From positions 310,001-374,000 of the forward strand of contig CAVTBB010000002.1 of NCBI GenBank assembly GCA_963732855.1: DNA of 64,000 nt. The letters are read 5' to 3'. The first letter of the stretch is position 1, and each line of letters opens with the position of its first letter. Both the position numbers and the translations under genes were made by a program. Shown here piece by piece: positions 24,897 through 34,208 of the stretch. The notes below the pieces were generated by a model. It worked only from the letters and a program-made list of their open reading frames with translations, had not been told where the DNA came from and ran no database searches. This DNA comes from DASXVU01 sp963732855. GTDB taxonomy: Archaea; Thermoplasmatota; Thermoplasmata; Methanomassiliicoccales; UBA472.

Positions 24897-26257
24897 TTGC
24901 AGACGGGAATATATCCCTTGGTCGAATCGCTGGTTCAAGGTGACAGGGACGGATCGGTTCAAGCCGCCACAAGGCTCTTACAAGAAGGCGTGCCCGTGGA
25001 AACAATCGTCCGCGAAGGTATCGAATCCGCCATGCAGAAGATGGACGCAAAATGCACATTGGAAGAGTTCAACCTCTTAGAGATCATGCTCGTGGGCAGG
25101 GCGGCATTAGAGGTGACGAAGGTAGTCCTGCCAAAAGGAACGAGCCCTAACACATCCAGCGGCATTATCATGCTGGCCACCCCGGAAGGCGATGTCCACG
25201 ACCTAGGTAAGAATATTGTCAAGATGGTTCTGACGGCCAGGGGATATTATGTAGTGGACTGTGGCCGGGATTGTCCGACCTCTCAGATAGTATCGTCGGC
25301 GATCACAGAAAAGGCCAGGGTCATTGGGATCAGCGGATTGATAACCTCGGTAATCCCATCAGTGAAGCGGCTCAGATCCTAGCTTAAAGATGCTGGACTG
25401 AAGGAAACAAGATTGATCGCAGGTGGGGCGGCACTGCGCCAGGCGTCCCCGGATGATCTGAACGTGGACCATGTAGCGCTGGATGTCTTTGACGGAGTAA
25501 AAAACTTGGATGCCGGGAGGGGGATTGACTTGAACTCCCTGGAGGCCGTTCTTGCCACGATGCGAATGAAGATTACGGACCGGGTACCGGTTATCCCTCA
25601 GGTCTTCGGACATGCCGCTGTCTGCAATGAAGTCCCTCTCAAAAAATATCTCCAGAACGGGAGGACATTGGCCGAATGCCAGATTCAGGCCAGGGAGAAA
25701 TATGTTATGACGGTGTGTTCGCATTGGCGGACGTCAACGTCGAAAGCGAGGCCATGGGAAGCGAGATCGTCTTTCGGGATGAGCAATATCCGCACATCAA
25801 GAAGCATGCCTTCGGCGAAGCGAAGGGTGTTGACCGACTGGAGATTCCTGATCCACAATCAGACGGGAGAATGCCTGAGGTTCTCGAGGCCATACGTTTC
25901 GCGAGCAAAGCCGTGGGTAACGAGGCTTTGGTGGCCTGCGCATTGCTTGGCCCGTTCACCCTGACGTGCCAGCTCATGGGAATGGAAAGGACGCTCTATA
26001 TGCTCGCGGACGATATGCCCTTGTTCCTGTAATTCTTGAATTTCTCAGAAAGGGTCGCCATCACATATGGTGAAGCTCAGGTCAGGGCGGGAGCCCATGT
26101 ACCTATCTTGTTCGATCCGGGCGCGACCCGGTTCTCGATCATCGGCAATGCATCGCTCATGGGCTGTGAGGACATGCTCGCACTGTCCGAAGCAAGGTCG
26201 GCCGCCTTACTGATAAGAGAGAAATGCAGACTGGTCAACCTGGCCACGGTTTCCTGA
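24897..26257 (+). pseudogene. Decayed fused corrinoid protein / UroD-type methyltransferase (MtsD/F/H-like)
   Basis: Residues from 24897 form a corrinoid-binding domain with the cobalt-ligand motif EGDVHDLGKN. An in-frame TAG at 25380-25382 interrupts it just before LKDAGL, after which the same frame continues with RLIAGGAALRQ. A linker and a methylcobamide:CoM methyltransferase domain follow (TDRVPVIPQVFGHAAV, AECQIQARE). The frame changes near 25690-25720 (YGYDGVFALADVNVESEA continues one frame away). A TAA interrupts at 26030, and the C-terminus is missing where a histidine kinase gene begins. Fused proteins of this kind transfer methyl groups from methylthiols to coenzyme M. Several independent lesions mark a pseudogene rather than pyrrolysine readthrough. 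Confidence 0.8.
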
Positions 26258-26297
26258 ATTCGATGATCTGTTCTTCGAGAACCTCTACCTGAGGCCC

Positions 26298-27509
26298 ATG
26301 CATTCCGGACCCTGCACCGATGTCCTGGGCCTCAACGAATACATCCGGATCTCCCAGTACATCGCCGGGATAAATGACATAAGACCAGAGGAAGAGATCT
26401 CCAGAGCAATCATCCGGTTCATGGGAAGCCGAACGGCGGGCTTCGCGCACCAGGAACCAAATGGCGATCTGAGCATCACCCACTGGTCCAAGGATGCCAT
26501 AGACCGGCCCCTGGAATATCGTGCGTCGGGAATATCGGAGGCATGCATGGAAGTGCTGAACTCAGGGTTCCTCACCAACCTCAATGCGGAGGATATCGAT
26601 CTGAAAATGCTGTTCTTGCCTGTGACCATTGAAAGATGGGTCAAGAGGGTGCTGGTCGTTGGGTTCGATAAGGACGTCGCCTTGGACCGTCACATCATCG
26701 ACCTCTACCTGGCAGTCGCCTCTTTGATCGGGACGGTCTTGCAGCGAGGCCTCAACGAGGACGAACTGAGGCGTCACCGAACAGAATTGACGAAACTCGT
26801 TGAAGAAAGGACCGCGGAGCTGGAGCGTTCCAACAGCGAGCTGCAACAGTTCGCCTATGTAGCATCACATGATTTGCAGGAGCCACTTCGGATGGTGACG
26901 GTGTATCTCAACCTGCTCGAGAACCGATTCGGCGACAAGTTGGACGGGGATGCGAGGACATTCCTGGATTTCGCCGTTGAGGGAGGTCTGAGAGCTAGGG
27001 ACCTGGTCAATGACCTCCTCGAATTCTCAAGGGTGGACTCGCAGGGAAAGTCGTTCATGGAAGTCGACATGGAGAATGTGTTGTCCAGGGTAAGGAACAA
27101 TCTCTCGGTCCAGATCGAAGAGGACCATGCCTCTGTCTCCGGAGATCTGCTTACGGTGATCAAGGCGGATGATTCGCAGATGGTCCAGGTATTGCAGAAC
27201 CTCATCAGTAACGCTATAAAGTTCCACGGACAGGAAAGCCCCACAGTACACGTATCATTTTTTGACCTTGGGTCAGAGTGGTTGTTCTCCGTCAAGGACA
27301 ATGGAATCGGAATCGAGCCAGAATATAATGATAAGCTATTTGTCCTGTTCCGGAGACTCCACACTAGAGATAAATATAAAGGAACCGGCATTGGGCTGGC
27401 CATCAGCAAGAAGATCGTCGAGAGACATGGCGGCAGGATCTGGTTCGATTCGGAACCGGGGAAGGGAACGGAATTCCGCTTCACGATACCGAAGGAACCG
27501 AGAAGATGA
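26298..27509 (+). CDS. GAF-type sensor histidine kinase
   Basis: A 403-residue cytoplasmic kinase. A GAF-like region (about 20-155) is followed by a coiled coil (ELTKLVEERTAELERSNSELQ). The HisKA domain has the phospho-acceptor in YVASHDLQEPLRMV. The ATPase domain has the N box NLISNAIKF, the G1 box DNGIGIEPEYNDKLF and the G2 region YKGTGIGLAISKKIVERHGG. No receiver or membrane segment is present. It begins where the upstream methyltransferase relic ends, so part of its N-terminal region may have come from the rearrangement. The partner is unknown. Confidence 0.9.
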   Translation: MHSGPCTDVLGLNEYIRISQYIAGINDIRPEEEISRAIIRFMGSRTAGFAHQEPNGDLSITHWSKDAIDRPLEYRASGISEACMEVLNSGFLTNLNAEDIDLKMLFLPVTIERWVKRVLVVGFDKDVALDRHIIDLYLAVASLIGTVLQRGLNEDELRRHRTELTKLVEERTAELERSNSELQQFAYVASHDLQEPLRMVTVYLNLLENRFGDKLDGDARTFLDFAVEGGLRARDLVNDLLEFSRVDSQGKSFMEVDMENVLSRVRNNLSVQIEEDHASVSGDLLTVIKADDSQMVQVLQNLISNAIKFHGQESPTVHVSFFDLGSEWLFSVKDNGIGIEPEYNDKLFVLFRRLHTRDKYKGTGIGLAISKKIVERHGGRIWFDSEPGKGTEFRFTIPKEPRR

Positions 27510-27605
27510 AGGCCCAAGATAAGCCGTCCGGTGAGGTACGAGATCGTCCTCTCGAGAATCCAATACTTTTATTTCCTTTCGGCTGAAACAATACCATTCG
27601 ATAAC

Positions 27606-28028
27606 ATGACATCAGAGATCAAGCGCATTCTCATCGGGATCGACGGGTCGAGCAACTCGAACAGGGCGGCGTCCTTCGCAGCCCAAATAGCAAAGAGATT
27701 CGATGCGGAGGTCACGCTACTTTTCGTGGTGACTCCCTCCGATCATGACATGCTCGCGGGAAAGTCCACATTCATGGACGAGGACACAGGCTTCGGCGAA
27801 CAGCGTATGGAAAAGGCGGAAGCGATCTTCAAAGAGGCGGGCGTTAAATTCGCCAAAGACATCGAGTTCGGCCATGCTGCGGAGAAGATTCTTGTCCTCT
27901 CGGAGCGCGGATTTGACCTCACGGTCCTCGGAACCAGGGGACAGAGCGCGGTCCGGGGGTTCTTGATGGGCAGTGTGTCCAGCCAGGTCTCCCAGCATTC
28001 GAAGGTGCCGGTGGTGGTCGTCCCCTGA
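27606..28028 (+). CDS. Universal stress protein (UspA family)
   Basis: A 140-residue single Usp domain. It starts IKRILIGIDGSSNSNRAASFAAQIA and ends with the ATP-binding motif LGTRGQSAVRGFLMGSVSSQVSQHSKVPVVVV (G-2x-G-9x-G-S/T). Usp proteins bind ATP and help cells survive stress. The ATG at 27606 is preceded by a TATA-like CTTTTATT at about 27566-27573, so an upstream in-frame start is unlikely. Related Usp domains are fused to the amino-acid permease at 31570. Confidence 0.92.
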   Translation: MTSEIKRILIGIDGSSNSNRAASFAAQIAKRFDAEVTLLFVVTPSDHDMLAGKSTFMDEDTGFGEQRMEKAEAIFKEAGVKFAKDIEFGHAAEKILVLSERGFDLTVLGTRGQSAVRGFLMGSVSSQVSQHSKVPVVVVP

Positions 28029-28050
28029 CGGGGACAGTCCACTGACCCCC

Positions 28051-29022
28051 TTAACGCAAATAAATGCTGCCCATTTCCTTGTTCCAAGCCCATTCGTCCT
28101 CGGTCCTAGCGTCGAGCTTCGCCCGGACTATCTCCTGTATCCTTGAATCCAGTGTGTCTGCTTGAGCTATGGCGACCGCTTCGGGGAACGATGGTTCCTT
28201 TGGGGATCCATATTCCAGCTCTCCGTGGCTGCTGAGTATGATGTGGCTTATCTTCAGGCGGAGGTTATCCGGAAACTCCGGTATGGTGCGTATCGCCAGG
28301 CTGATCATCTCGGCCCCGATGACGATGTGACCGCGCAGACGTCCCTCATTCGTGCAGTCAATGTTCGTAGTGACAACGTACTCGTGAACCTTACCGATAT
28401 CGTGCAGGATCGCTCCCGCCAGTAGCAGGTCCCGGTCCATCTTGGGGTACATATCCCCCATCGTGTCACAAAGCTTGGTGACGTCCAGCGTGTGCTCCAA
28501 CAGACCGCCGATCCAGTTGCAGTGATGGGTTATTGCGGCTGGGCACTTCTTGAACTCCTCGACGAACGTTTCGTCTGCGAAGAAGTATGTGAGCAGCTCT
28601 AACAGCTTCGGGTCCTTGACCTTCTTGATGTACCCGTTCAGCTGTGTCATCATCTGGTTGATGTCCTTCTCTGTCCTCGGTACGAAGTCCTCGAGGCGGT
28701 ACTCTCCCTCAGTCAATGCAAGGACCATGTCGCCATTATCAGGGTTGATCGCGATCTCCAGGATCTCATTGTACTCCTGCGCCTTTCCCTTTACGCGGAG
28801 AACGCCACCGGGAAGGATCGAGTCATATACCTTGCGCACGGCCATCTCGTTGGTGTTGCCGAAGTACTTGACCGCGATATCGCCGGTCTTGTCGCCGACC
28901 CGCACGTCGAACATGAAGCCATTTTTGCTCTTGCGAACCGGCTTCTTGAACTTGACCGAGAACATGTCGTCGACCTTGGTCTCTTTGTTAAGGTCCTTGA
29001 TGAACTGCTTCTTTTCTGCCAT
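28051..29022 (-). CDS. YhaM-like 3'-5' exonuclease (OB fold plus HD domain)
   Basis: A 323-residue protein with an N-terminal OB-fold (about 10-110: FDVRVGDKTGDIAVKYFG) and an HD phosphohydrolase domain (about 160-310). The HD domain has HHCNWIGGLLEHT, AGAILHDIGKVHEY, RGHIVIG and LSSHGELEYG, all expected metal ligands. This matches the YhaM/CBF1 family of Mn-dependent exoribonucleases acting on RNA and single-stranded DNA. The gene follows the Usp convergently and is preceded by the metallopeptidase gene. Confidence 0.88.
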   Translation of the reverse strand: MAEKKQFIKDLNKETKVDDMFSVKFKKPVRKSKNGFMFDVRVGDKTGDIAVKYFGNTNEMAVRKVYDSILPGGVLRVKGKAQEYNEILEIAINPDNGDMVLALTEGEYRLEDFVPRTEKDINQMMTQLNGYIKKVKDPKLLELLTYFFADETFVEEFKKCPAAITHHCNWIGGLLEHTLDVTKLCDTMGDMYPKMDRDLLLAGAILHDIGKVHEYVVTTNIDCTNEGRLRGHIVIGAEMISLAIRTIPEFPDNLRLKISHIILSSHGELEYGSPKEPSFPEAVAIAQADTLDSRIQEIVRAKLDARTEDEWAWNKEMGSIYLR

Positions 29023-29091
29023 TGACTTGCCCCTTGCCCCTAATGATATCTGGTTAATATTGATACCGGACGGCGGGCTGAAAACGCCGGC

Positions 29092-29785
29092 TCATACCTT
29101 CTTTGCCGCGACGCGTTTCAGCCAGTCCTCCGCCTCGCGATAGCGGGGGTGGATCCTCTCCATGTCCTTGAAGTGCTTGTCGTGGTACCGGCCCAGAGAT
29201 TTGAGACCGCCACGAAGGTGAAGCAGTTCATGATAGAGAACGTACTCCGGGACGTATTCCGGTAAACGGTCGGTGTCCAAGGCGGAACTGATCGCGATGA
29301 CCCGCATCAGGATCGAACAATATCCGAGGCGGGCCCGGTTCGGACGGCTGGTCCAGGTAATATAGGTGTTGGGGATGTCAGGCACCAGGCCTTGATCCTT
29401 CAAACGTTCGAACGATTCCAGCAGCTGGTAATTGCTGCCCTCAGACCGGTAAGCCAGATTGCGGCTGCGGTGCAGGTAGACCGGACGATTGGTGTCCAAG
29501 AACTCCCTCGACTGGAACCAGTCCTTCATGCGCTCGTTGTAGAGCTCGACCTTGCCCTTGGACCGGAGCCTTTTGAACAGGTTGTCAGCGAACTCGTCGA
29601 TCGATCTGACCGTCCGCGCATTCCAGATAGTCAGTGACCTTGAAATCGGCGGTGTTCCCGGTCCTTTGCCAGCTTGCCTTGAAATCCTTGAACGGGAAGA
29701 AGCTCGCGCTCACTTTATCGTATCCGTGCGCCCTGCCCGCCCTCTGGAAAGAAGCGCCGATCCCATCCTGTACATCCGTCGTCAT
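29092..29785 (-). pseudogene. SprT/DUF45-like zinc metallopeptidase, frameshifted
   Basis: The N-terminal part (29785 to about 29615, ending ADFKVTDYLECAD) and the C-terminal part (from RTVRSIDEFADNLFKRL to the stop at 29092) are in different frames. They join smoothly if one base is removed near GACGGTC (about 29608-29613). The C-terminal part has the zinc motif VLYHELLHL, with a possible third ligand in YHDKHFKDME. This matches archaeal M48/DUF45-like metallopeptidases of about 230 residues. The shift may be a sequencing error; if it is real, the product is truncated. Confidence 0.6.
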
Positions 29786-29798
29786 CGATTGTAACCTC

Positions 29799-30494
29799 TC
29801 ATCGGCTTAGGAGGATAAACCCGTTTTCCTCATCGCCGATCATCTTACTGACCTGGCCCCGATATATCGCATGCCTATACACGGATATTGCACAGAGCAA
29901 AGAGTCGATCTTGTCGGCAGCCGATTTGACGCCGCTAGAATTGGCCTGACGGATCTCGTCTTGAAGGCCTCTAGGTAATTGAATCTCGGGCTGCAGTTCC
30001 TGGATCGCCCGGAGCACGTTCAGGCATTCCTGTTTCTTTTCCGCCAGCTTGCCATGCTTGTACCGCGGCGAACGACCCATCATGCACCTGACGGCAGCGT
30101 ACGGGAACACCTCATAGACCAGCCGACCGGGTATTTCGTTCAGCCTAGCTAGACAGAATCCTTTTGGACACAACGCCTCGACCAAAGACTCTCCCCGGGA
30201 ACCCCCGAACATATTCGTGAGATAGCCCTTCGAGGTCGGCAGGACCTTGAATCCCATTCTTCTGACCAGCTTCTCAGTGGACCTCATGCCGGTCTGGTTC
30301 GGCACCTTGAGGGAGGCGTCGATCCCTACGAGGCAATCACCTTCATCTTCGATCAGGGAGATGATCTCGTCATCGTTCGTGACCAGGTCGATGTTGACGC
30401 TGAGATCTTCGCCGATGACGCAGACCGCGGTGCTCAAGGGACTCGGGTCCACGCATTTCCATGCCAGGTCGATGCCTACGAACCTCACGTTCAC
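29799..30494 (-). CDS. DUF429 family protein
   Basis: A 231-residue protein with an RNase H-like start FVGIDLAWKC, GDCLVGIDASLKVPN, the middle RLVYEVFPYAAVRCMMG and the end KSAADKIDSLLCAISVYRHA. These mark DUF429, a putative nuclease family of unproven function. The start is GTG at 30494. It lies 13 bases before the metallopeptidase start on the same strand, and they may be co-transcribed. Confidence 0.8.
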   Translation of the reverse strand: MNVRFVGIDLAWKCVDPSPLSTAVCVIGEDLSVNIDLVTNDDEIISLIEDEGDCLVGIDASLKVPNQTGMRSTEKLVRRMGFKVLPTSKGYLTNMFGGSRGESLVEALCPKGFCLARLNEIPGRLVYEVFPYAAVRCMMGRSPRYKHGKLAEKKQECLNVLRAIQELQPEIQLPRGLQDEIRQANSSGVKSAADKIDSLLCAISVYRHAIYRGQVSKMIGDEENGFILLSR

Positions 30495-30604
30495 CGTATC
30501 GCAGGCCGAATATTTTCATGGTATCACTGCAAGCTGATCTCAGGGAAAATCGCCAGTACAGATTTGTTAAATAGTCAACATGGGAATATGAGTTTCCCGA
30601 GGAC

Positions 30605-31573
30605 ATGGATAGCTTATCCAGGGATGACCGGGAAAAGCACCTGATAACTCGTGGGAACGTAGACGGGATCGTAAGCGCCTCTATCTTTCTAAACCGATAT
30701 CCGAACTCCCGTGTATCATTTATCACGTCCCCGACAGCAGGTGCTAAGGCTTTGTCAATGGACTTCACCTCGAACGAAATATACTTGGCCGACGTGGCGC
30801 TCGTTCCGGATGTGGCCGAAGCAATGGCAACGCGCCGGGACAGGCAGAAGGTCTTCCTGATAGACCATCACCCGACGCCGAACAACGTCTGCCCGAACGG
30901 TGTCAAGGTCATCAACGAGGGCATGAGCGCCGCTGGCGTCCTGTACAATTTCCTGAACTCCTCCAGTCACTTGAAGAAGCTGGTGGCCATCGCCGACCTG
31001 GTGGAGTATTTCGAGACACCCATACTGACGGAGGTGGTGGACGATCATGGACATCAGAAGGTGGACGAGGAGTCGCGGATCCTGGATTTCTCATGGAGGC
31101 TGAACATCGATGACGATTACTTCCGAATGCAGGCAGCGCAGCACCTGTCACAAGGCCTATGGCCGTCACAGGTCGGACCGATCAAGAGGCGGTTCGTCCA
31201 GGTAGTGAACGAGCAGCGGTGGCCGAAAGCTCTGGCCCGAGCTCAGTCCGGCATAAGGGTGCGGGGCAGTGTCGGCATATTCGACGGAACGGATAAGAAC
31301 CGCTCGCTCTACGGTTTTGGGACCAGGGCGATAGTCGAGGTGGCGCTGCGGCGAGGTTGCCGTTACGCGATGATGATCAATGAACGGAAGATACACTCCT
31401 CGATCTCGATGCGGGGGATGTGCGCCAACGGCACCAACCTTGGGCGATTCGTCGAGGACTTCACCGCTATCCATGGACTAGAAGGCGGAGGTCACCCGTC
31501 CAGCGCAGGTGCCAGAATACCGGTGGAGAGCACGAGGATGTTCGTCGAAGAGTTCGTAACCGAGGCCCATTAG
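30605..31573 (+). CDS. DHH-family phosphoesterase-like protein
   Basis: A 322-residue protein with the DHH motif LIDHHPTPNN near residue 95 and a DHHA1 domain ending EGGGHPSSAGARI. Motif I, usually THxDxDG, reads ITRGNVDG, with His to Arg and Asp to Asn changes, so metal binding and activity may be altered. RecJ/NrnA-type relatives cut ssDNA, nanoRNA or cyclic dinucleotides. A TATA-like TTGTTAAATA (about 30564-30573) precedes the ATG. Its last 4 bases overlap the convergent permease gene. Confidence 0.8.
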   Translation: MDSLSRDDREKHLITRGNVDGIVSASIFLNRYPNSRVSFITSPTAGAKALSMDFTSNEIYLADVALVPDVAEAMATRRDRQKVFLIDHHPTPNNVCPNGVKVINEGMSAAGVLYNFLNSSSHLKKLVAIADLVEYFETPILTEVVDDHGHQKVDEESRILDFSWRLNIDDDYFRMQAAQHLSQGLWPSQVGPIKRRFVQVVNEQRWPKALARAQSGIRVRGSVGIFDGTDKNRSLYGFGTRAIVEVALRRGCRYAMMINERKIHSSISMRGMCANGTNLGRFVEDFTAIHGLEGGGHPSSAGARIPVESTRMFVEEFVTEAH

Positions 31574-33831
31574 TCGTCTTCAACGGCCTTATCCTCGTCT
31601 ATCTGCTTCTTGACCACATGCTTGTAGACAAGTACCGGGCACTTGGCGTTGGTAATGATCTTGTCCTGCAGCGGGCCAAAGTCGAACGCCTCCCAGCGCT
31701 TGGCGGCGCTGGAACCCATCACAAGCAGATCGTAGTCCATCGATTCCCCAATGACCCCACCGATGATCGTTTCCGGACGTATTTCCTTGGTCAGCACCGG
31801 GACGTTCTCCGCCTCGAGTATGCCAGTGAGGCGCTTGGAATATTCTCTCGCCTTCTCCAGGTATTTCTCATCCACTATGACATTCAGTATTGTGACGCGG
31901 GCGCCCTGCTTACGGGCCACCATGGCCGCGACCTCGGTGGCGGCGCTGACATGCCATAGCCCTCCGGAAAGAATCAGGATGCGGAGCGGCTTGAGCTTCT
32001 CATCCGACTTGATGAACAGGACGTCGCATGGGGTGAGACGCAGTATCAGGTCCATCTTGCGGCCCAAGATGCGCTTCTGCGTGTGCGTATATCCCTTCCA
32101 GCCGATGATGATCATGTTGGCCGATTCTTCCTTCGCGGTGTCGATGACGGCGGTCACTACGTCGTGGGAGACGGAGACGAGCGCGCGGGTCACAATGCCA
32201 TTCGCCTCGGCATGATACTTTAGCTTCTCCAGCATCTTCTTCCGGTCGTCGATCAGTTTCCGATCCACGTCGCTGATGGGAACGCCTCCTGGGACCTCGA
32301 CCACGCTTAGGAGTAACAGCTCGCCATTGTGATCCGAAGCGACCATGCAGCCCAGATCAATCGCCGCTATGTTCCTCGGGTCATCGATCGGGATGAGGAC
32401 ACGGTATCTTTCCAGCTCCTCCTCAGAGAGCGGGGCACGTGCCGGAATCGGAACCTTTTCAATCTCCTTCTTCCCTTTGGCAAAGTAGTGGATCAACAAC
32501 CCGACGTTGATGATGGCGAACGCCATATACCAAGCGAATGGCTCGTAGAAGAACAGGGTGATCGCCAATATCAGCTTGGTGGCGATGCCGATCAATGGTA
32601 TGATCGGGAACCAAGGAGTGATGAAATGCCTTTTGACGTCCGGCCTGTTCCGCCTCAGGGTTATGGCCGAAATGTTGACCAATGTGAAAAGCAACAGTAT
32701 TAGGATGTCGGCAACCGAAGCCACCTGGTTCAACGGAAGCAGCACGACCATGCCTATGATGATGGCTCCGCTCAAAAGCAATGCCGCCACCGGGGTTTGT
32801 TTCTTAGGATGAAGCTTCCCGAAGGTAGATGGGAGGTTGCCATCACGGCCCATGGCGAATGAGACCCTAGATGCTGAGAATACGATGGAGTTCACAGCTG
32901 CAATCGAACCAACGATGATTCCAAAGGCGATCAGAACGGCTCCGATGTAAGGCACCGATATCGCTGCTGTATAGGATATCGCCTGCGACCCATCTCCACC
33001 GGCGGCGGCTAAAGGTTCCCATCCTGACACGCCGATCGCTACGACGGCCGTAGCTATGAAAAGAATCGCGCTGATCGCGATGCACAGGAACATCGCCCTA
33101 GGTACGGTCTTCTCCGGATTTTTGGCCTCCTCACCGGTCTGGGCCACGACCTCATAGCCCTCGAACACCATGAATGTGAATCCCATGGAGATGAAGATGG
33201 ACAGCGTGCCTTTGGGAATCAGCGGTGTGAAGTTGCCTCCGGTACTGGGATGGGTGAACATGAAGTAGGCCGAGAACACCAGGAAGATCATGATCACGCC
33301 CATGAGGATGAACGAAACCAGTATCTCTATCCGGCCAGCACCTTTAATGCCGCGGTAGTTGAGGTAGATGAATACGAGGGCGATGAACACGGCCGCAAGC
33401 TTTGACACGATGTCCGGGTCCATGCCGAAGAATGTCAGCCCGTAAAGATTCATGAAAATATTGACACCGACGCCGAAACCGAGCGAGTACACGGAGCAAG
33501 CGATGCAATGCCCCACCCAGGACATCCATCCCCCGAGGAAACCGAACGGAGGGAAAAGCCCTTCCTTGATCCATAGATAGCCGCCTCCCGTCTCGGGAAA
33601 GGCAGAAGCTAGCTCGGCGTATGCCATGGCGGTGAAGATGGTGACGAAGAGGTTCAGGACGAATGCGAGGATGATCGCAGGGCCGGCGATGCCCGCCGCG
33701 GCGCCTATGAGGATGAAGATGGTCGATCCGATATTCGGTCCGAGCCCGATCATGAGAACTTCTAGTAGGCCAAGGTCCCTCCGAAGGGTAACCTCCACCT
33801 CGCCAGACTTCTTCTCGACCGGCTCAGACAT
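31570..33831 (-). CDS. APC-type amino acid permease fused to two Usp domains
   Basis: A 753-residue protein. Residues 1-440 form a 12-helix amino acid/polyamine permease with the APC substrate-site start GLGPNIGSTIFILIGAAAG, PETGGGYLWIKEGLFP and GFTFMVFEGYEVVAQTGEEAKNPEKTVPRA. Residues about 470-605 and 615-740 are two Usp-like domains (RYRVLIPIDDPRN; LRILILSGGLWHVSAA; LLVMGSSAAKRW), where nucleotide-binding loops are partly degenerate. This cytoplasmic fusion probably regulates transport by nucleotide state. A TATA-like TTAATAAA is about 30 bases upstream of the ATG. Confidence 0.9.
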   Translation of the reverse strand: MSEPVEKKSGEVEVTLRRDLGLLEVLMIGLGPNIGSTIFILIGAAAGIAGPAIILAFVLNLFVTIFTAMAYAELASAFPETGGGYLWIKEGLFPPFGFLGGWMSWVGHCIACSVYSLGFGVGVNIFMNLYGLTFFGMDPDIVSKLAAVFIALVFIYLNYRGIKGAGRIEILVSFILMGVIMIFLVFSAYFMFTHPSTGGNFTPLIPKGTLSIFISMGFTFMVFEGYEVVAQTGEEAKNPEKTVPRAMFLCIAISAILFIATAVVAIGVSGWEPLAAAGGDGSQAISYTAAISVPYIGAVLIAFGIIVGSIAAVNSIVFSASRVSFAMGRDGNLPSTFGKLHPKKQTPVAALLLSGAIIIGMVVLLPLNQVASVADILILLLFTLVNISAITLRRNRPDVKRHFITPWFPIIPLIGIATKLILAITLFFYEPFAWYMAFAIINVGLLIHYFAKGKKEIEKVPIPARAPLSEEELERYRVLIPIDDPRNIAAIDLGCMVASDHNGELLLLSVVEVPGGVPISDVDRKLIDDRKKMLEKLKYHAEANGIVTRALVSVSHDVVTAVIDTAKEESANMIIIGWKGYTHTQKRILGRKMDLILRLTPCDVLFIKSDEKLKPLRILILSGGLWHVSAATEVAAMVARKQGARVTILNVIVDEKYLEKAREYSKRLTGILEAENVPVLTKEIRPETIIGGVIGESMDYDLLVMGSSAAKRWEAFDFGPLQDKIITNAKCPVLVYKHVVKKQIDEDKAVEDD

Positions 33832-34208
33832 CCTTAGGCCTTAATGGGTCAGGTTTATTAATCCTTTCCATCCACCCCAGACGTGTGGCCCGTGGCTGAA
33901 TGTAACCCAAAGCTGCCTTACCAGATGCAATGTCATGAACTGATCCTTCGGTGGCTGTATTGATATCGGAGATCGGGCCGCAGTCCCTCCTAGAGACCGT
34001 GCCACGCAACAGGTTACTTTTTCGCCTTCTTGGGTACCGAATACGTGTGCCCCCAACGCCGGCCAAGGGCAAATGGGGGGGGCGAAGTGTAAGGAATACT
34101 GGGGTCATCCTCAATGCCGCAAAGTGGATCGAGGCGATCACCTAGGGCGGTCGGTCGAGACCTGGATAATTACGGAACGTGGTCTTTTCTTTTGAGTCAT
34201 GATCCGAT
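33832..34208. other. 377-base intergenic region with inverted repeats
   Basis: No convincing ORF is found. Two inverted repeats could pair: GTAACC (33902-33907) with GGTTAC (34012-34017), and TTCGCC (34021) with GGCGAA (34081), the latter enclosing CTTGG/CCAAG (34029/34063). An eight-G run lies at 34075-34082. A structured RNA on either strand is possible but unproven. Confidence 0.3.

Noticed and set aside
25380..25382. Pyrrolysine codon in the corrinoid/methyltransferase gene
   Set aside because: The same gene has a frame change, a TAA and a missing C-terminus, and the fused MtsD-like family does not use pyrrolysine, so TAG is best read as one of several lesions.
33824..34141. 105-codon minus-strand ORF overlapping the permease start
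   Set aside because: Proline/arginine-rich reading without a domain, overlapping the permease promoter and ATG.
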